Shown here: piece after piece, positions 1 to 8,879 of the stretch
How positions within the stretch are numbered: the stretch's first letter is position 1
Layout of the letters: every line of letters begins with the position of its first letter
Assembly (NCBI RefSeq): GCF_039535785.1
Contig: NZ_BAAAXV010000011.1
Coordinates: 124,001 to 188,000 of the forward strand
Reading direction: 5' to 3'
Length of the DNA: 64,000 nt
DNA from: Nonomuraea helvata
Lineage (GTDB): Bacteria > Actinomycetota > Actinomycetes > Streptosporangiales > Streptosporangiaceae
Position numbers and translations under genes: made by a program
The notes under the pieces: generated by a model
The model's database searches: none
The model's input: only the letters and a program-made list of their open reading frames with translations
Told to the model about the DNA's origin: nothing

Positions 1-210
1 GGGGTCGATGTGTTCCTCACGGCGGACCTGCGGCATCATCCGGCGAGTGAGTTCGTGGAGTCGGGCGGTCCCGCGCTGATGGACGCCGCGCACTGGGCGA
101 CGGAGTGGCCCTGGCTGGAGAGCGCGGCGTCCATCCTGCGCTCCAGTGGCGTTACCGTTGAAACGCGTGTCTCCGCCACGGTCACCGATGCTTGGACAAG
201 AGGATATTGA
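1..210 (+). CDS. Nif3-like dinuclear metal centre protein, C-terminal end (partial)
   Basis: The frame is open from the first base, so this is the 3' end of a gene that begins outside the window. The readable tail contains VFLTADLRHHPASEF, ending ...VTDAWTRGY. It matches the C-terminal part of the Nif3/YbgI (DUF34) family, in which an ADLRHH-type segment supplies a histidine near the dinuclear metal site. The cellular role of the family is poorly defined. The stop is 2 bases before the ATG of the zinc-ribbon gene, so the two are probably co-transcribed; this pairing is common in actinobacteria. Confidence 0.8.
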   Translation, partial: GVDVFLTADLRHHPASEFVESGGPALMDAAHWATEWPWLESAASILRSSGVTVETRVSATVTDAWTRGY

Positions 211-212
211 TC

Positions 213-953
213 ATGAAAGCAGCCCCTGAGGCCCAGAAGAGACTGCTCGACCTGGCAGAGCTCGACTCCGTGATTGATCGGCTGGCGCACCGCCGCCGCA
301 CCCTGCCCGAGCTTGCCGAGATCGACGAGCGGTCCAAGTCGTACGCCAGGCTCGCGACGCAGGTGATCGAGGCCGAGACCGAGGCCGGTGACCTGGCTCG
401 CGAGCAGGCCAAGGCCGAGAGCGACGTCGACGCCGTGCGCACCCGTGCCGACCGTGACCAGAAGCGCCTCGACTCCGGCGCCGTGACCTCGCCGCGCGAC
501 CTGGCCGGTCTGCAGTCGGAGATCGCCTCGCTGCACAAGCGCCAGGGAGACCTGGAAGAGGTCGTTCTGGAGATCATGGAGCGCAAGGAGGCGGCCGACA
601 CCAAGGTCACCGACCTGATCGCCCAGCGCGACGAGATCGCCGCCGCCCTCGCCACCGCCGAGGCCCGCCGCGACGAGGCGCTCAAGGAGATCGACAAGGA
701 GTCGGGCGAGGTCCAGGCCCGCCGCGCCACCACCACCGGCGACATCCCCGCCGACCTCCTGGGGCTCTACGAGAAGCTCAAGGGCCAGTACGGCGTGGGC
801 GCCGCGATGCTGCGCGGCGGCCGGTGCCAGGGCTGCAAGGTGGCCCTGTCCATCGCCGAGATGAACCGCATCAAGGCCGCGCCCCACGACGAGGTGCTCC
901 GTTGCGACGAGTGCCGCCGCATCCTCGTACGTACGGCAGAGTCAGGGCTGTGA
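213..953 (+). CDS. C4-type zinc-ribbon coiled-coil protein (DUF164 type)
   Basis: A 246-residue protein. An in-frame TTG lies 21 bases upstream, but I chose ATG 213 because AGAGGA lies about 7 bases before it and it follows the Nif3 stop directly. Residues ~10-170 are charged and heptad-like (long coiled coil). The C-terminus carries two CxxC pairs, CQGC and CDEC, about 35 residues apart, forming a zinc ribbon. The family is structurally related to DksA-like or nucleic-acid-binding zinc ribbons, but its role is unsettled. The stop overlaps the GTG of the RNase H gene (GTGA), implying translational coupling. Confidence 0.85.
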   Translation: MKAAPEAQKRLLDLAELDSVIDRLAHRRRTLPELAEIDERSKSYARLATQVIEAETEAGDLAREQAKAESDVDAVRTRADRDQKRLDSGAVTSPRDLAGLQSEIASLHKRQGDLEEVVLEIMERKEAADTKVTDLIAQRDEIAAALATAEARRDEALKEIDKESGEVQARRATTTGDIPADLLGLYEKLKGQYGVGAAMLRGGRCQGCKVALSIAEMNRIKAAPHDEVLRCDECRRILVRTAESGL

Positions 954-2290
954 CCTCCTACATCATCGAGGCGGACGGCGGCTCGCGCGGCAACCCGGGG
1001 CCCGCCGGCTACGGCGCGGTGGTCAAGGACGCCTCCGACGGACAGGTTCTGGCGGAGGCGGCCGAGGCCATCGGCGTCACGACCAACAACGTCGCCGAAT
1101 ACCGCGGCCTGATCGCCGGCCTCCAGGCCGCGCTCCGGCTGGGCGGCGAGGGGGCGTCGGTCGCCGTCCGGATGGACTCCAAGCTGGTCGTCGAGCAGAT
1201 GGCGGGCCGCTGGAAGATCAAGAACGAGGGGCTGCGCCCGCTCGCCATGGAGGCCGGGTCGCTGGTCAGGCGGCTGCGCGTGACGGAGTGGACCTGGATC
1301 CCCCGCGAGCGCAACAAGCACGCCGACCGCCTGGCCAACGAGGCCATGGACGCCGCCGCCAAGGGCCTGACCTGGAAGGCCGGCGGGACGACCGAGCCGG
1401 GCGCACCCGGGGCCGCACCGGCGCGATCGGGAGCCTTGGAGGACTCGGAGGCCTCGCGGGCCTCGGGAGTTTCGCGAGCAGAAAGGCCGGCCCCGAAGGC
1501 CTCTGGGGCGACGGCCCGCTCCGCCGCCGTGGCCCCTCCGGGCGTCGCCCAGCAGACGGACCTCCTCGACGCGGGGAGCGCCATCTCCGAAATATCCGCC
1601 CCCACCGCCTCCATCGCCGCCGCCCAGCAGCGCACCGGCAAGGGCACCGGCTGGCGCCCGCCCACCCGTGTGGCCACGTCACTGCTCCTGCTTCGGCACG
1701 GCGAGACCGAGCTCTCCCTCGAACGCAGGTTCTCGGGCAGGGGCGACGTCGAGCTCACGCCCAACGGCCTGGCCCAGGCTGCGGCCGCCGCCGAGAGGCT
1801 GTCGCGCGAGCCGTACCGGCCGGATGCGATCATCTCCTCGCCGCTCGAGCGCGCCAGGCAGACCGCGCAGGCGGTCGCCCAGCGGACCGGGCTCGACGTC
1901 GAGGTGGACGAAGATCTCAGGGAGCTCGATTTCGGTGCCTGGGAGGGCCACACGTTCACGGAGGTGCAGCGCCGCTGGCCGGCCGAGCTCACCGCCTGGC
2001 TCGCCGACCCCGAGACCGCGCCACCGGGCGGCGAGAGCTTCGCCTCGGCCGCGCGCCGCGTCCAGGCTGCGGGAGAGCGGCTGATCGAGCGGTACGAGGG
2101 CAAGACCATCCTCGCGGTCTCGCACGTGACGCCCATCAAGATACTGCTGAGACTGGCCCTCATGGCCCCTCTGGAGTCCCTCTACCGCATGCACCTCGAC
2201 CTGGCGTGCCTGTCGCTGATCGAGTACTACGCGGACGGCCCGGCCGTGGTGAAGTCGTTCAACGACACCGGACACCTGCGCCGGGGATAA
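950..2290 (+). CDS. Bifunctional RNase HI / histidine phosphatase
   Basis: A 446-residue fusion starting at GTG 950, which overlaps the upstream stop. The N-terminal ~135 residues are a type I RNase H domain: EADGGSRGNPGPAG carries the first Asp, NNVAEYRGL the Glu, VRMDSK the second Asp and KHADRLANEA the last Asp. A ~100-residue Ala/Ser-rich linker follows. The C-terminal ~200 residues are a histidine-phosphatase (phosphoglycerate mutase-like) domain with LRHGETELS and a second His in VSHVTP. The same architecture is known from Mycobacterium (Rv2228c type), where the phosphatase half acts in alpha-ribazole phosphate/cobalamin metabolism and the RNase H half removes RNA from RNA-DNA hybrids. 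Confidence 0.9.
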   Translation: MTSYIIEADGGSRGNPGPAGYGAVVKDASDGQVLAEAAEAIGVTTNNVAEYRGLIAGLQAALRLGGEGASVAVRMDSKLVVEQMAGRWKIKNEGLRPLAMEAGSLVRRLRVTEWTWIPRERNKHADRLANEAMDAAAKGLTWKAGGTTEPGAPGAAPARSGALEDSEASRASGVSRAERPAPKASGATARSAAVAPPGVAQQTDLLDAGSAISEISAPTASIAAAQQRTGKGTGWRPPTRVATSLLLLRHGETELSLERRFSGRGDVELTPNGLAQAAAAAERLSREPYRPDAIISSPLERARQTAQAVAQRTGLDVEVDEDLRELDFGAWEGHTFTEVQRRWPAELTAWLADPETAPPGGESFASAARRVQAAGERLIERYEGKTILAVSHVTPIKILLRLALMAPLESLYRMHLDLACLSLIEYYADGPAVVKSFNDTGHLRRG

Positions 2291-2314
2291 CGTAGGTCTT
2301 GGTAGAGTTTTGCA

Positions 2315-2702
2315 GACGAGTCGGCCGGGCGACCGCGTCGGGCCACACGGCCCGCCGAGGAAGGTCCGGGCTCCACAGGGCAGGGTGGTCGGTAACGCCG
2401 ACCCGGGGTGACCCGCGGGATAGTGCCACAGAAAGCAGACCGCCTCCCGGTTGACGGGAGGTAAGGGTGAAAGGGTGGTGTAAGAGACCACCAGCGCCCA
2501 CGGCGACGTGGGCGGCTAGGTAAACCCCACCCGGAGCAAGGTCAAGAAGGGACGCTCTCCGGAGCGTTCCGCGCGCGACGTTCGAGGGCTGCCCGCCCGA
2601 GCCGCGCGGGTAGACCGCTCGAGGCCGCCGGCAACGGCGGCCCTAGATGGATGGTCGCCCCTTCTCACGAAGGACAGAACCCGGCCTACAGGCCGACTCG
2701 TC
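2315..2702 (+). ncRNA. rnpB: RNase P RNA (bacterial class A)
   Basis: The ribozyme subunit that matures tRNA 5' ends. The 5' arm GACGAGTCGGCC (2315-2326) pairs perfectly over 12 bp with GGCCGACTCGTC (2691-2702), forming helix P1. Internal hallmarks are GAGGAAGGTCCGGGCTCCA near 2358, CCACAGAAAGCAGACCGCC near 2424, a TAAGGGTGAAAGGGTG segment and the 3' ACAGAACCCGGCCTACAGG block. The RNA follows the RNase H gene by about 25 bases. Its last bases overlap the stop codon of the convergent DUF4132 gene, and no separate intrinsic terminator is visible between them. Confidence 0.95.
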
Positions 2703-5700
2703 ACTTCCACCCCTCTGACCAGGGGGTGAGGGCCGCGGCCTCCAGCGGCTCGGAGGAACGGAGGAAGCGCAGGTCCTCTATGGCCAGGGCGACATCGGTG
2801 GCGCCGCCGCGGCGGAGGGCCGTGGTCAGGGCGTCCAGGTCGGACCAGCGGGACGGACGGAGGTGGACGCGGTAGCCGTCTCCGGCGGGCTCCAGGGTGA
2901 GGGCTTCGCCGATGGCGAGCCTGCTCTCCGGGAGGTGGGCCGCGCTCGCTCCGGCGGCCCGTTCCAGGGCGGTGACCGAGGTGAGCCCGGCGGCGATGGG
3001 CAGGGTCGTGTCCGGGCCGGTGACGTATTCGTGCAAGTCACGCAGGCGGGCGGCGGCGGTCGTACGGGCGGGGTAGTCCTTGGGCAGGCGGTCGGCCAGG
3101 AGCCGCACAGCGCGGGCGACGTGACCCAGCGGCGGCACGGACGGACGCGTGCCGAGCAGGGCGATCAGCGCCTCCAGGGCGTCCTCGGCCCCGGAGACGA
3201 GGGTGACCCACTGCCCGGTGGTGAGCGGGGTGAGCCTGGGATGGCGTTCCGTCCAGTACGCGACCGCCCGGTCCAGGTCGGGGCCCGTACGCCAGAGGTC
3301 GGCAGGGTCGTCGGGCATGAGCAGTTCGACGACTTCGACGGCCTCGTCGGTGGTGGTGAGCGCCTCCAGGGAGAGCGCGGCGATGCGCAGTTCGATCTCG
3401 GTCAGGTCGAGTTCGCGGGCGCGGGCGGCGTCGCCCTTGCCGAAGGCGGCGACGCGGCCCCGCGCCCAGCCGTCCGGCCAGGAGAGCGTGCGGGCAGAGG
3501 TGGACAGCAGGATCAGGCACTGGGCCGGTGACAGGCCGGTGGCCTCCGCGAACGCCCGTACGGTCGCCTCCCGGTCCACGGGCGGCGGGCCGTTCTCGGC
3601 GATCAGGTCGAGCGCCCGCCGGAGCCGGTCCTGGTCGCCCCAGCCGCGGCAGGTCCGCAGCTCGACGACGCGGTTGCGGGTGAACAGGAGCGGGTCGGGG
3701 CCGTCCGGGGTGTGGAGGAGCGCCGTGACCACGTACCCGTGCCCCACCTGCTCGTAGTCGGCGACGGCGGCGGCCATGATGGGGCCGCGGCCCGAGCGGA
3801 TCTGCCCGAGGTCGTACTCCGGGCGCAGCCGGGCGACGTGCCACGTTCCGTCGGTACGGAGGAGTTCGGGGACGGCGGCCAGTTCCAGAAGTCGCGCGCG
3901 CCCGCCGCCGCCCCACGCGGCCTCCAGGACGGCGGCGCCGAGGCGGCCCAGCGTGTTCTCGACCCCCTTGACGGCAGAGGCGTCGAATATCGCAATCTCC
4001 TTCTCGTACGGCACATCGACGGCGGCACGGGCGAAGTGGATGATCCTCTCGTACGCGGACTCGGGCCCCGGATCGTCCGGCTCGGGGGACTTCTCGGACC
4101 GGACGGCGGGCGCCGCGGAGGCGGGCGCCGGGCGCAGGTGGGGCGGCGGGGTCAGCGCCAGGCGTTCCAGCAGGGCGAACGCGCGCTCGCGGCATTCGAC
4201 GGCTGTCCACACCAGGAAGGTGACGCCCGTCCAGAGCGACTCGTCGGTGATCTCCGGCAGGAGCGGGCGGAGCCGTCCCGCCAGCTCGTAGCGGGCGGCG
4301 TCCTTCTCCCTGTACCCGCTGCCGGGGTCCAGCACCCGCATGAGGTCGGCGGCGAGCGCGGCGTCCGCGACGTCGATCAGGGCCTGCGCCTTCTTGTCGT
4401 CGACGGCGCGCAGCGCCCTGGATCCTTCGGGGTCGCGCGGCCGCATCGCCGACCACCATCCGGGAGGCGCGACCAGACGGGTCCCGGAGGCGTAGCGGTG
4501 GCGCTTGACGGTGCCGATGTTCTCGGCACCGTCGTGCTCGGGCACCCTGCTCCAGCCGCGGACGTAGCGGCCGATGGTCCGCCCGGCCGGGTCCCGCAGC
4601 TCGATGATCCGGCCCTGGCCGCGCCACACGGTGGCCTCCGCGCCACCGGGGAAGGCGACCCGTTCGCCGTCGGCCGGTACGACGTGGCGGGCGGCGGGGT
4701 GCGCGCTGCCGTGCGGGCAGTGCGGGCCACCGTGGTCCAGTACGGTCACCCGGCCGTTCGCGGCGATCAGGCAGCGGTCGTAGAGGTCGCGTGCCTCAGT
4801 CCGTTCGTGGGACCGGCTGGAGATGGGCTCGTACGTGCCGAAGCCGTGGGACGGGCCGACTCCGTCCGGGGTGACGACGGAGGCGCGGAACTGGTGCTCC
4901 CAGAGCCGGCCGGACTCGATCAGGAGCAGGTCGGCGCCGCTCTCTTCCAGGTAGTCGGTGATGGTGTTGACGTGGCCGGGGACGAAGGCGGGCAACTCCA
5001 GTTCGTCGAGGACGCCGCCGCTCAGCGTGGCGGCGAGGGCGCGGGCCGGGTCCGTCCCGGTCGCGATCGTCCGGACGCTGTCCAGGAGAGGGCCGGGGAT
5101 TCCGGCGATGGTGAACCGGTCGGCGTCGCACAGGGCGGCGTGCGCGTCCGGAAGCCCTTGATCGGGGACCCGCTCGGCATGCTCGGCCAGGATGGCGGCG
5201 ACAATCTGCGCCGTTCCCGGTGTCGCGGTCAGAGCCCGTACGGTCTCGGGGGCGGTCTGCTTCGGGACGGCGGGCTCGGTGACGTTGAGCTGGTTGGTCA
5301 CGTTGCCCACGATCGCGTCGCGCAGCAGCGGAGCCCAGTCCGGGTCGGCGGCGACGGCGGCCAGGTCGGTGCCCGCTCCGGAGGCGAGCCGGTCGTACAG
5401 CTTGAACGTGTGCAGCAGCCGGGGCCGCGCGAGCGGGACGCCGCGGTCCAGGAGGAGGTCGAGGAGCGGGAGGTCGGCGGCGGTCTCCTCCCAGCGGTTG
5501 ACCTCGTCCTCGTCCGCTCCCAGCACCGCCTCATGGTCGTCGCAGGTGAGACCCTCCGCGCGCAGCCGCGTACCGGCGTCGTGCAGGAGGTCGCCGAGAC
5601 CGGCGACGGGGAGTGCGAGCCCCGCGTACCGCTTCAGGAAGCGGCCGAGCCAGTCCTTCGCCGCCGCCCCCGCCAGTCCGGGGGATGTGGTGAACGGGGC

Positions 5701-7575
5701 GGTCAGACCCGCGCCCGCGAGGTTGCCAAGGAGGAGCGACACTGCCGCGCTCTTCGCCCTGGGGGTGTCCTTGGCGGGCAGCGGCAGGATGCCGAGGAGC
5801 GCGCGGCCGATGCCCGCGTCCGCCCGTGCCATCGGGCCGAGCAGCGGAAGGACGAACGTCCAGAGGGCCTGCGGTGCCGACTCCATGCAGCCGCTCTCCA
5901 GCAAGGCACGTACGGCGCGTTCGTCCTCGGACCCGCCGAGCGTGTGCCCGGCGGCCTTCGCCAGCGCGGCCCAGCCGTCGGCCAGGGCCAGCGCGCCGTC
6001 CGCGCCGTCCGAGCCTTGCTCGCACCACTCGGTGAGCAGGCTGCGGTGCCAGCGGTACGCGCCGGGGGCGGGATGGCGGGCGGCGAGCCGCTTGCCGTGC
6101 TTCTTGAGCGTGGCCGTTCCGGCGGCGTCCGGTCCTGCGGCGAGGTGCGCCGCGACGAGCGCGGCCTCGTCGACCGGCAGCGCGTGCGCGTCCTCGGCGG
6201 CGCGGGCCTTCTCGAAGAAGGCGGCGGCGAAGCGGGCGCTGCCCGCGGCGGCCAGGATCCGCGCGCACTCCTCGTAGAACGGCGGCAGCAGCTCGGGCGC
6301 GTGCGTCTCCAGGTCGTCGCCGGAACGGGTGAGCGCGGTGCGCGCGAGGCCGGGCTTGCGGGCGGCCAGGCCGTGGACGGCCCGCAGGTCGGTGTGCGCG
6401 GCCAGGATGCGGGCGCGGTGCGCCGGGTACCGGTGCAGGGCGGAGGCGAGGAAGCCGAGTGGGCCCGCGTGCACGGTGCCGACGCCGGTCTCCGCCACCG
6501 GGTCCAGGTCGTACAGCGACTTCTCGGCCTTGTCGCCGTCGACGGCCGCGCGCCGGACGAGTTCGACGACCGGCTCGTCCAGGACGGAGTGCTCGTAGCG
6601 GACGGCGACGCAGGCGTCCTCGTCGGGGCCGGCGGGCGTGCCCGGCAGCACCGCCCCTGCGCGCAGCAGCACGTCGCGGGTTGGTCCGGAGATGCCGGAG
6701 GGCAGCACTGTGCCGGGCTCGCCCTGGTGGGCGTCGCAGTAGCAGGAGTACGCCTCGGCTGCCTCCACCACCGGCTCCGTCTCGTCCACGGTGCGGTCCG
6801 CGTACAGAGCCATGAGAATGCGGACGCCCTCGGACCAGGCGATGTCGCCGATCTCCCGGCCGCCCGCGGTGAAGCTCAGCCCCGCCAGGTAGGCCGGGCT
6901 CATCGGCCCGCTCCAGTGCAGGTCGATCTCGATGCCGAGCGGCTCGGGCGCGTGCACGGTGAACCGCGCCCTGTCCCCCTTGATGCGCCCGCCCAGCTCG
7001 TGCACGCGGCGCTCGAACGCGGCGCCGCTCTCGTACCGGGCGTCCATGTATCCGAAGGTGTCGACCACGCCGAACGTACGGTCCATGCTCGCGGGACGCG
7101 TCCACACCTCGCGGCGTACCTGCTCGACAACCTGCGTGAGGTTCCGTCCCCGCCAGATGGGCAGCTCGTCGCCGAGCAGCAGCGGGTGCGGGATCGCGAA
7201 GGCGTCCGCGCCCGCCCACGCGCCCTCGCGCAGGAGCGCGCAGCGGCCGAGATCGGGCTCGCCGTCGACGATCGGGGCGATGACCAGGTCGGTGAGCGTC
7301 TCACGCCACACCGGGTCGTCCCACACGGCCGCGAACACCGCGGCCGGGACGGGCAGTGACCGCACCATCCAGGACTCGACCCGGTCGTGTACCGCCCGCG
7401 CGCGCTCGCCGAGCCGGTCGCAGAGGGCGGCGAGCCGTACCGCGGTCGGATCCTTCCTGACGTTGGCGGGCACCTTGGCCGGCACGTGGCCCGCGGCCGT
7501 CCGGCAGGCGAGCACCGGCCGCCGCGTCCCCTCGACGGTGAGCTCGTGGCCCGTCCCGATCCCGATCCATCCCAT
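2701..7575 (-). CDS. Giant DUF4132-family protein
   Basis: A 1,624-residue protein starting MGWIGIGTGHEL. The N-terminal region (WMVRSLPVP, then WRETLTDLVI and later GDIAWSEGVRI) matches the actinobacterial DUF4132 (MolR-related) family as I know it. No signal peptide or membrane segment is apparent, so it is probably cytosolic. The middle is helical and repeat-like, the C-terminal third includes a WRGQGRIIELRDP-type beta segment, and no catalytic motif is recognisable. Family function is essentially unknown. The ribosome-binding site is weak. The gene stands alone; its stop overlaps the 3' end of rnpB on the other strand. Antisense frames within it are GC-driven shadows. Confidence 0.7.
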   Translation of the reverse strand: MGWIGIGTGHELTVEGTRRPVLACRTAAGHVPAKVPANVRKDPTAVRLAALCDRLGERARAVHDRVESWMVRSLPVPAAVFAAVWDDPVWRETLTDLVIAPIVDGEPDLGRCALLREGAWAGADAFAIPHPLLLGDELPIWRGRNLTQVVEQVRREVWTRPASMDRTFGVVDTFGYMDARYESGAAFERRVHELGGRIKGDRARFTVHAPEPLGIEIDLHWSGPMSPAYLAGLSFTAGGREIGDIAWSEGVRILMALYADRTVDETEPVVEAAEAYSCYCDAHQGEPGTVLPSGISGPTRDVLLRAGAVLPGTPAGPDEDACVAVRYEHSVLDEPVVELVRRAAVDGDKAEKSLYDLDPVAETGVGTVHAGPLGFLASALHRYPAHRARILAAHTDLRAVHGLAARKPGLARTALTRSGDDLETHAPELLPPFYEECARILAAAGSARFAAAFFEKARAAEDAHALPVDEAALVAAHLAAGPDAAGTATLKKHGKRLAARHPAPGAYRWHRSLLTEWCEQGSDGADGALALADGWAALAKAAGHTLGGSEDERAVRALLESGCMESAPQALWTFVLPLLGPMARADAGIGRALLGILPLPAKDTPRAKSAAVSLLLGNLAGAGLTAPFTTSPGLAGAAAKDWLGRFLKRYAGLALPVAGLGDLLHDAGTRLRAEGLTCDDHEAVLGADEDEVNRWEETAADLPLLDLLLDRGVPLARPRLLHTFKLYDRLASGAGTDLAAVAADPDWAPLLRDAIVGNVTNQLNVTEPAVPKQTAPETVRALTATPGTAQIVAAILAEHAERVPDQGLPDAHAALCDADRFTIAGIPGPLLDSVRTIATGTDPARALAATLSGGVLDELELPAFVPGHVNTITDYLEESGADLLLIESGRLWEHQFRASVVTPDGVGPSHGFGTYEPISSRSHERTEARDLYDRCLIAANGRVTVLDHGGPHCPHGSAHPAARHVVPADGERVAFPGGAEATVWRGQGRIIELRDPAGRTIGRYVRGWSRVPEHDGAENIGTVKRHRYASGTRLVAPPGWWSAMRPRDPEGSRALRAVDDKKAQALIDVADAALAADLMRVLDPGSGYREKDAARYELAGRLRPLLPEITDESLWTGVTFLVWTAVECRERAFALLERLALTPPPHLRPAPASAAPAVRSEKSPEPDDPGPESAYERIIHFARAAVDVPYEKEIAIFDASAVKGVENTLGRLGAAVLEAAWGGGGRARLLELAAVPELLRTDGTWHVARLRPEYDLGQIRSGRGPIMAAAVADYEQVGHGYVVTALLHTPDGPDPLLFTRNRVVELRTCRGWGDQDRLRRALDLIAENGPPPVDREATVRAFAEATGLSPAQCLILLSTSARTLSWPDGWARGRVAAFGKGDAARARELDLTEIELRIAALSLEALTTTDEAVEVVELLMPDDPADLWRTGPDLDRAVAYWTERHPRLTPLTTGQWVTLVSGAEDALEALIALLGTRPSVPPLGHVARAVRLLADRLPKDYPARTTAAARLRDLHEYVTGPDTTLPIAAGLTSVTALERAAGASAAHLPESRLAIGEALTLEPAGDGYRVHLRPSRWSDLDALTTALRRGGATDVALAIEDLRFLRSSEPLEAAALTPWSEGWK

Positions 7576-7739
7576 GGCACGCCATTCTTGATCATCCCTA
7601 CGACATCCGGCGGGAAACAGATGATTTGCCCGCAGCGACGGGCGGCCGCTGCTGACGTTCGCGTCGGATGCGAACTTGGGGACGTCCGGGATGAGGCTTC
7701 TTCGGCGTGGGTGAACCCGGGAACCGCGACTCCGGGCGT

Positions 7740-7774
7740 GAGGGGCGGAAGCACCTGCGCAGCCTCCGCCCCTC
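7740..7774 (-). terminator. Hairpin downstream of the SDR/SulP operon
   Basis: The 287-base gap 7576-7862 contains a perfect 10-bp stem, GAGGGGCGGA (7740-7749) with TCCGCCCCTC (7765-7774), and a 15-base loop. It lies ~90 bases beyond the SDR stop on the minus strand. There is no T tract, as is common for actinomycete terminators. The rest of the gap should hold the promoter of the DUF4132 gene; I see no clear -35/-10 pair and no extra gene. Confidence 0.5.
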
Positions 7775-7862
7775 CGGCCCCTGGGAGTCAGGACCGTCGC
7801 CGCGAGAACCTCGCCGGCGCCCGCGACACTAATCCGCTCCCATGCACCACGTCTGCGGAGGA

Positions 7863-8879
7863 TTACTCAGAACGGGCGGCCCAGGCCGCGAGGATGGCGG
7901 CCTCCTTCTCCGGCGCCATCCCGTGCGTGCTCTTGACGCCGTAAACGCGCTGCTCCTCCGGGATCTCCCGGAGCCAGGCCCACGTGTCGCGCACGGTCTC
8001 CGCCACCGGACGGGTGCGCAGCCCCGCCGCCTGCGCCTTGGCCGTCGGCACGCTCCAGAAGTTGTCGGTCTCCGCGGACGGCGGCCCGCCCCACAGCGGC
8101 AGCTCCACCCACAACCCCGCCCCCTGCTCCACCAGGAACTCGCTCTCCAGCCAGACGAACTCCGCGTCCGAGCCCGTCACCTCCTTGCAGAGACCGAGCC
8201 ACTCGCCGTAGGTGGTGTTGCCCGCGGGCCCTGTCACCACATGGGTGCCGGACGCGCCCTGCTCCGCCTGGTCGAGGGTGAAGATCGCCACGTCGCGCAC
8301 GTCCACGAGCTGCATCGGCGTGGCCGGGTCGCCGGGCGCGAGAACCCGGCCGCCGCGCGCGATCCGGCTCAGCCACCACGGCAGCCTGCCCACCTCCTCG
8401 TACGGCCCCAGGATCAGGCCGGGGCGGACGATCAGCGCGCTGCCGTCGAACCCCTGCTCGACCGCCCGCTCGCACCCCGCCTTCAGCACGCCGTAGTCGC
8501 CGTCGTCCGGCCCGGCGTCCGGCGCGCACGCCCACCCTGGCTTGTCCTCGGTGGCCGGCTCGCCGGGAAAGCCGTCGATCGCCGAGACGCTGGAGACGAA
8601 GGCGTACGTGCCGGCATGCCCGGACAGCGCCCGCACCGACTCGCCCACGACCCGCGGCACGTAGCCGCACGTGTCGACCACGGCGTCCCACGACCGGCCG
8701 GCGGCCAGCCGGTCGAGGTCGGCGCGCACCTCACGGTCGCCGCGCACGACCTCGACGCCGGGCAGGTCGGCGTGGCTCAGCCCCCTGTTGAACGTCGTCA
8801 CCTCATGCCCCCGGGCCAGCGCCTCGACGGCGACGGCACGTCCCAGGAACCTCGAACCACCAATGACCAGAATCTTCAT
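7863..8879 (-). CDS. NAD(P)-dependent epimerase/reductase (extended SDR)
   Basis: A 338-residue protein opening with a Rossmann dinucleotide fold, MKILVIGGSRFLGRAV (GxxxxxG pattern). It continues with the SDR strand VSSVSAIDG and an active-site YGVLK (YxxxK). This is the NAD-dependent epimerase/dehydratase or isoflavone-reductase-like group; the substrate cannot be assigned. Its ATG overlaps the stop of the SulP-carbonic anhydrase gene (ATGA), so the two are translationally coupled. A functional link to bicarbonate or sulfate uptake is not obvious. Confidence 0.8.
   Translation of the reverse strand: MKILVIGGSRFLGRAVAVEALARGHEVTTFNRGLSHADLPGVEVVRGDREVRADLDRLAAGRSWDAVVDTCGYVPRVVGESVRALSGHAGTYAFVSSVSAIDGFPGEPATEDKPGWACAPDAGPDDGDYGVLKAGCERAVEQGFDGSALIVRPGLILGPYEEVGRLPWWLSRIARGGRVLAPGDPATPMQLVDVRDVAIFTLDQAEQGASGTHVVTGPAGNTTYGEWLGLCKEVTGSDAEFVWLESEFLVEQGAGLWVELPLWGGPPSAETDNFWSVPTAKAQAAGLRTRPVAETVRDTWAWLREIPEEQRVYGVKSTHGMAPEKEAAILAAWAARSE

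Noticed and set aside
3712..7359. 1,215-codon open frame on the plus strand opposite the DUF4132 gene
   Set aside because: Composition-driven shadow of a high-GC gene: Gly/Arg/Val-rich, no domains, and the minus-strand frame has recognisable family motifs.
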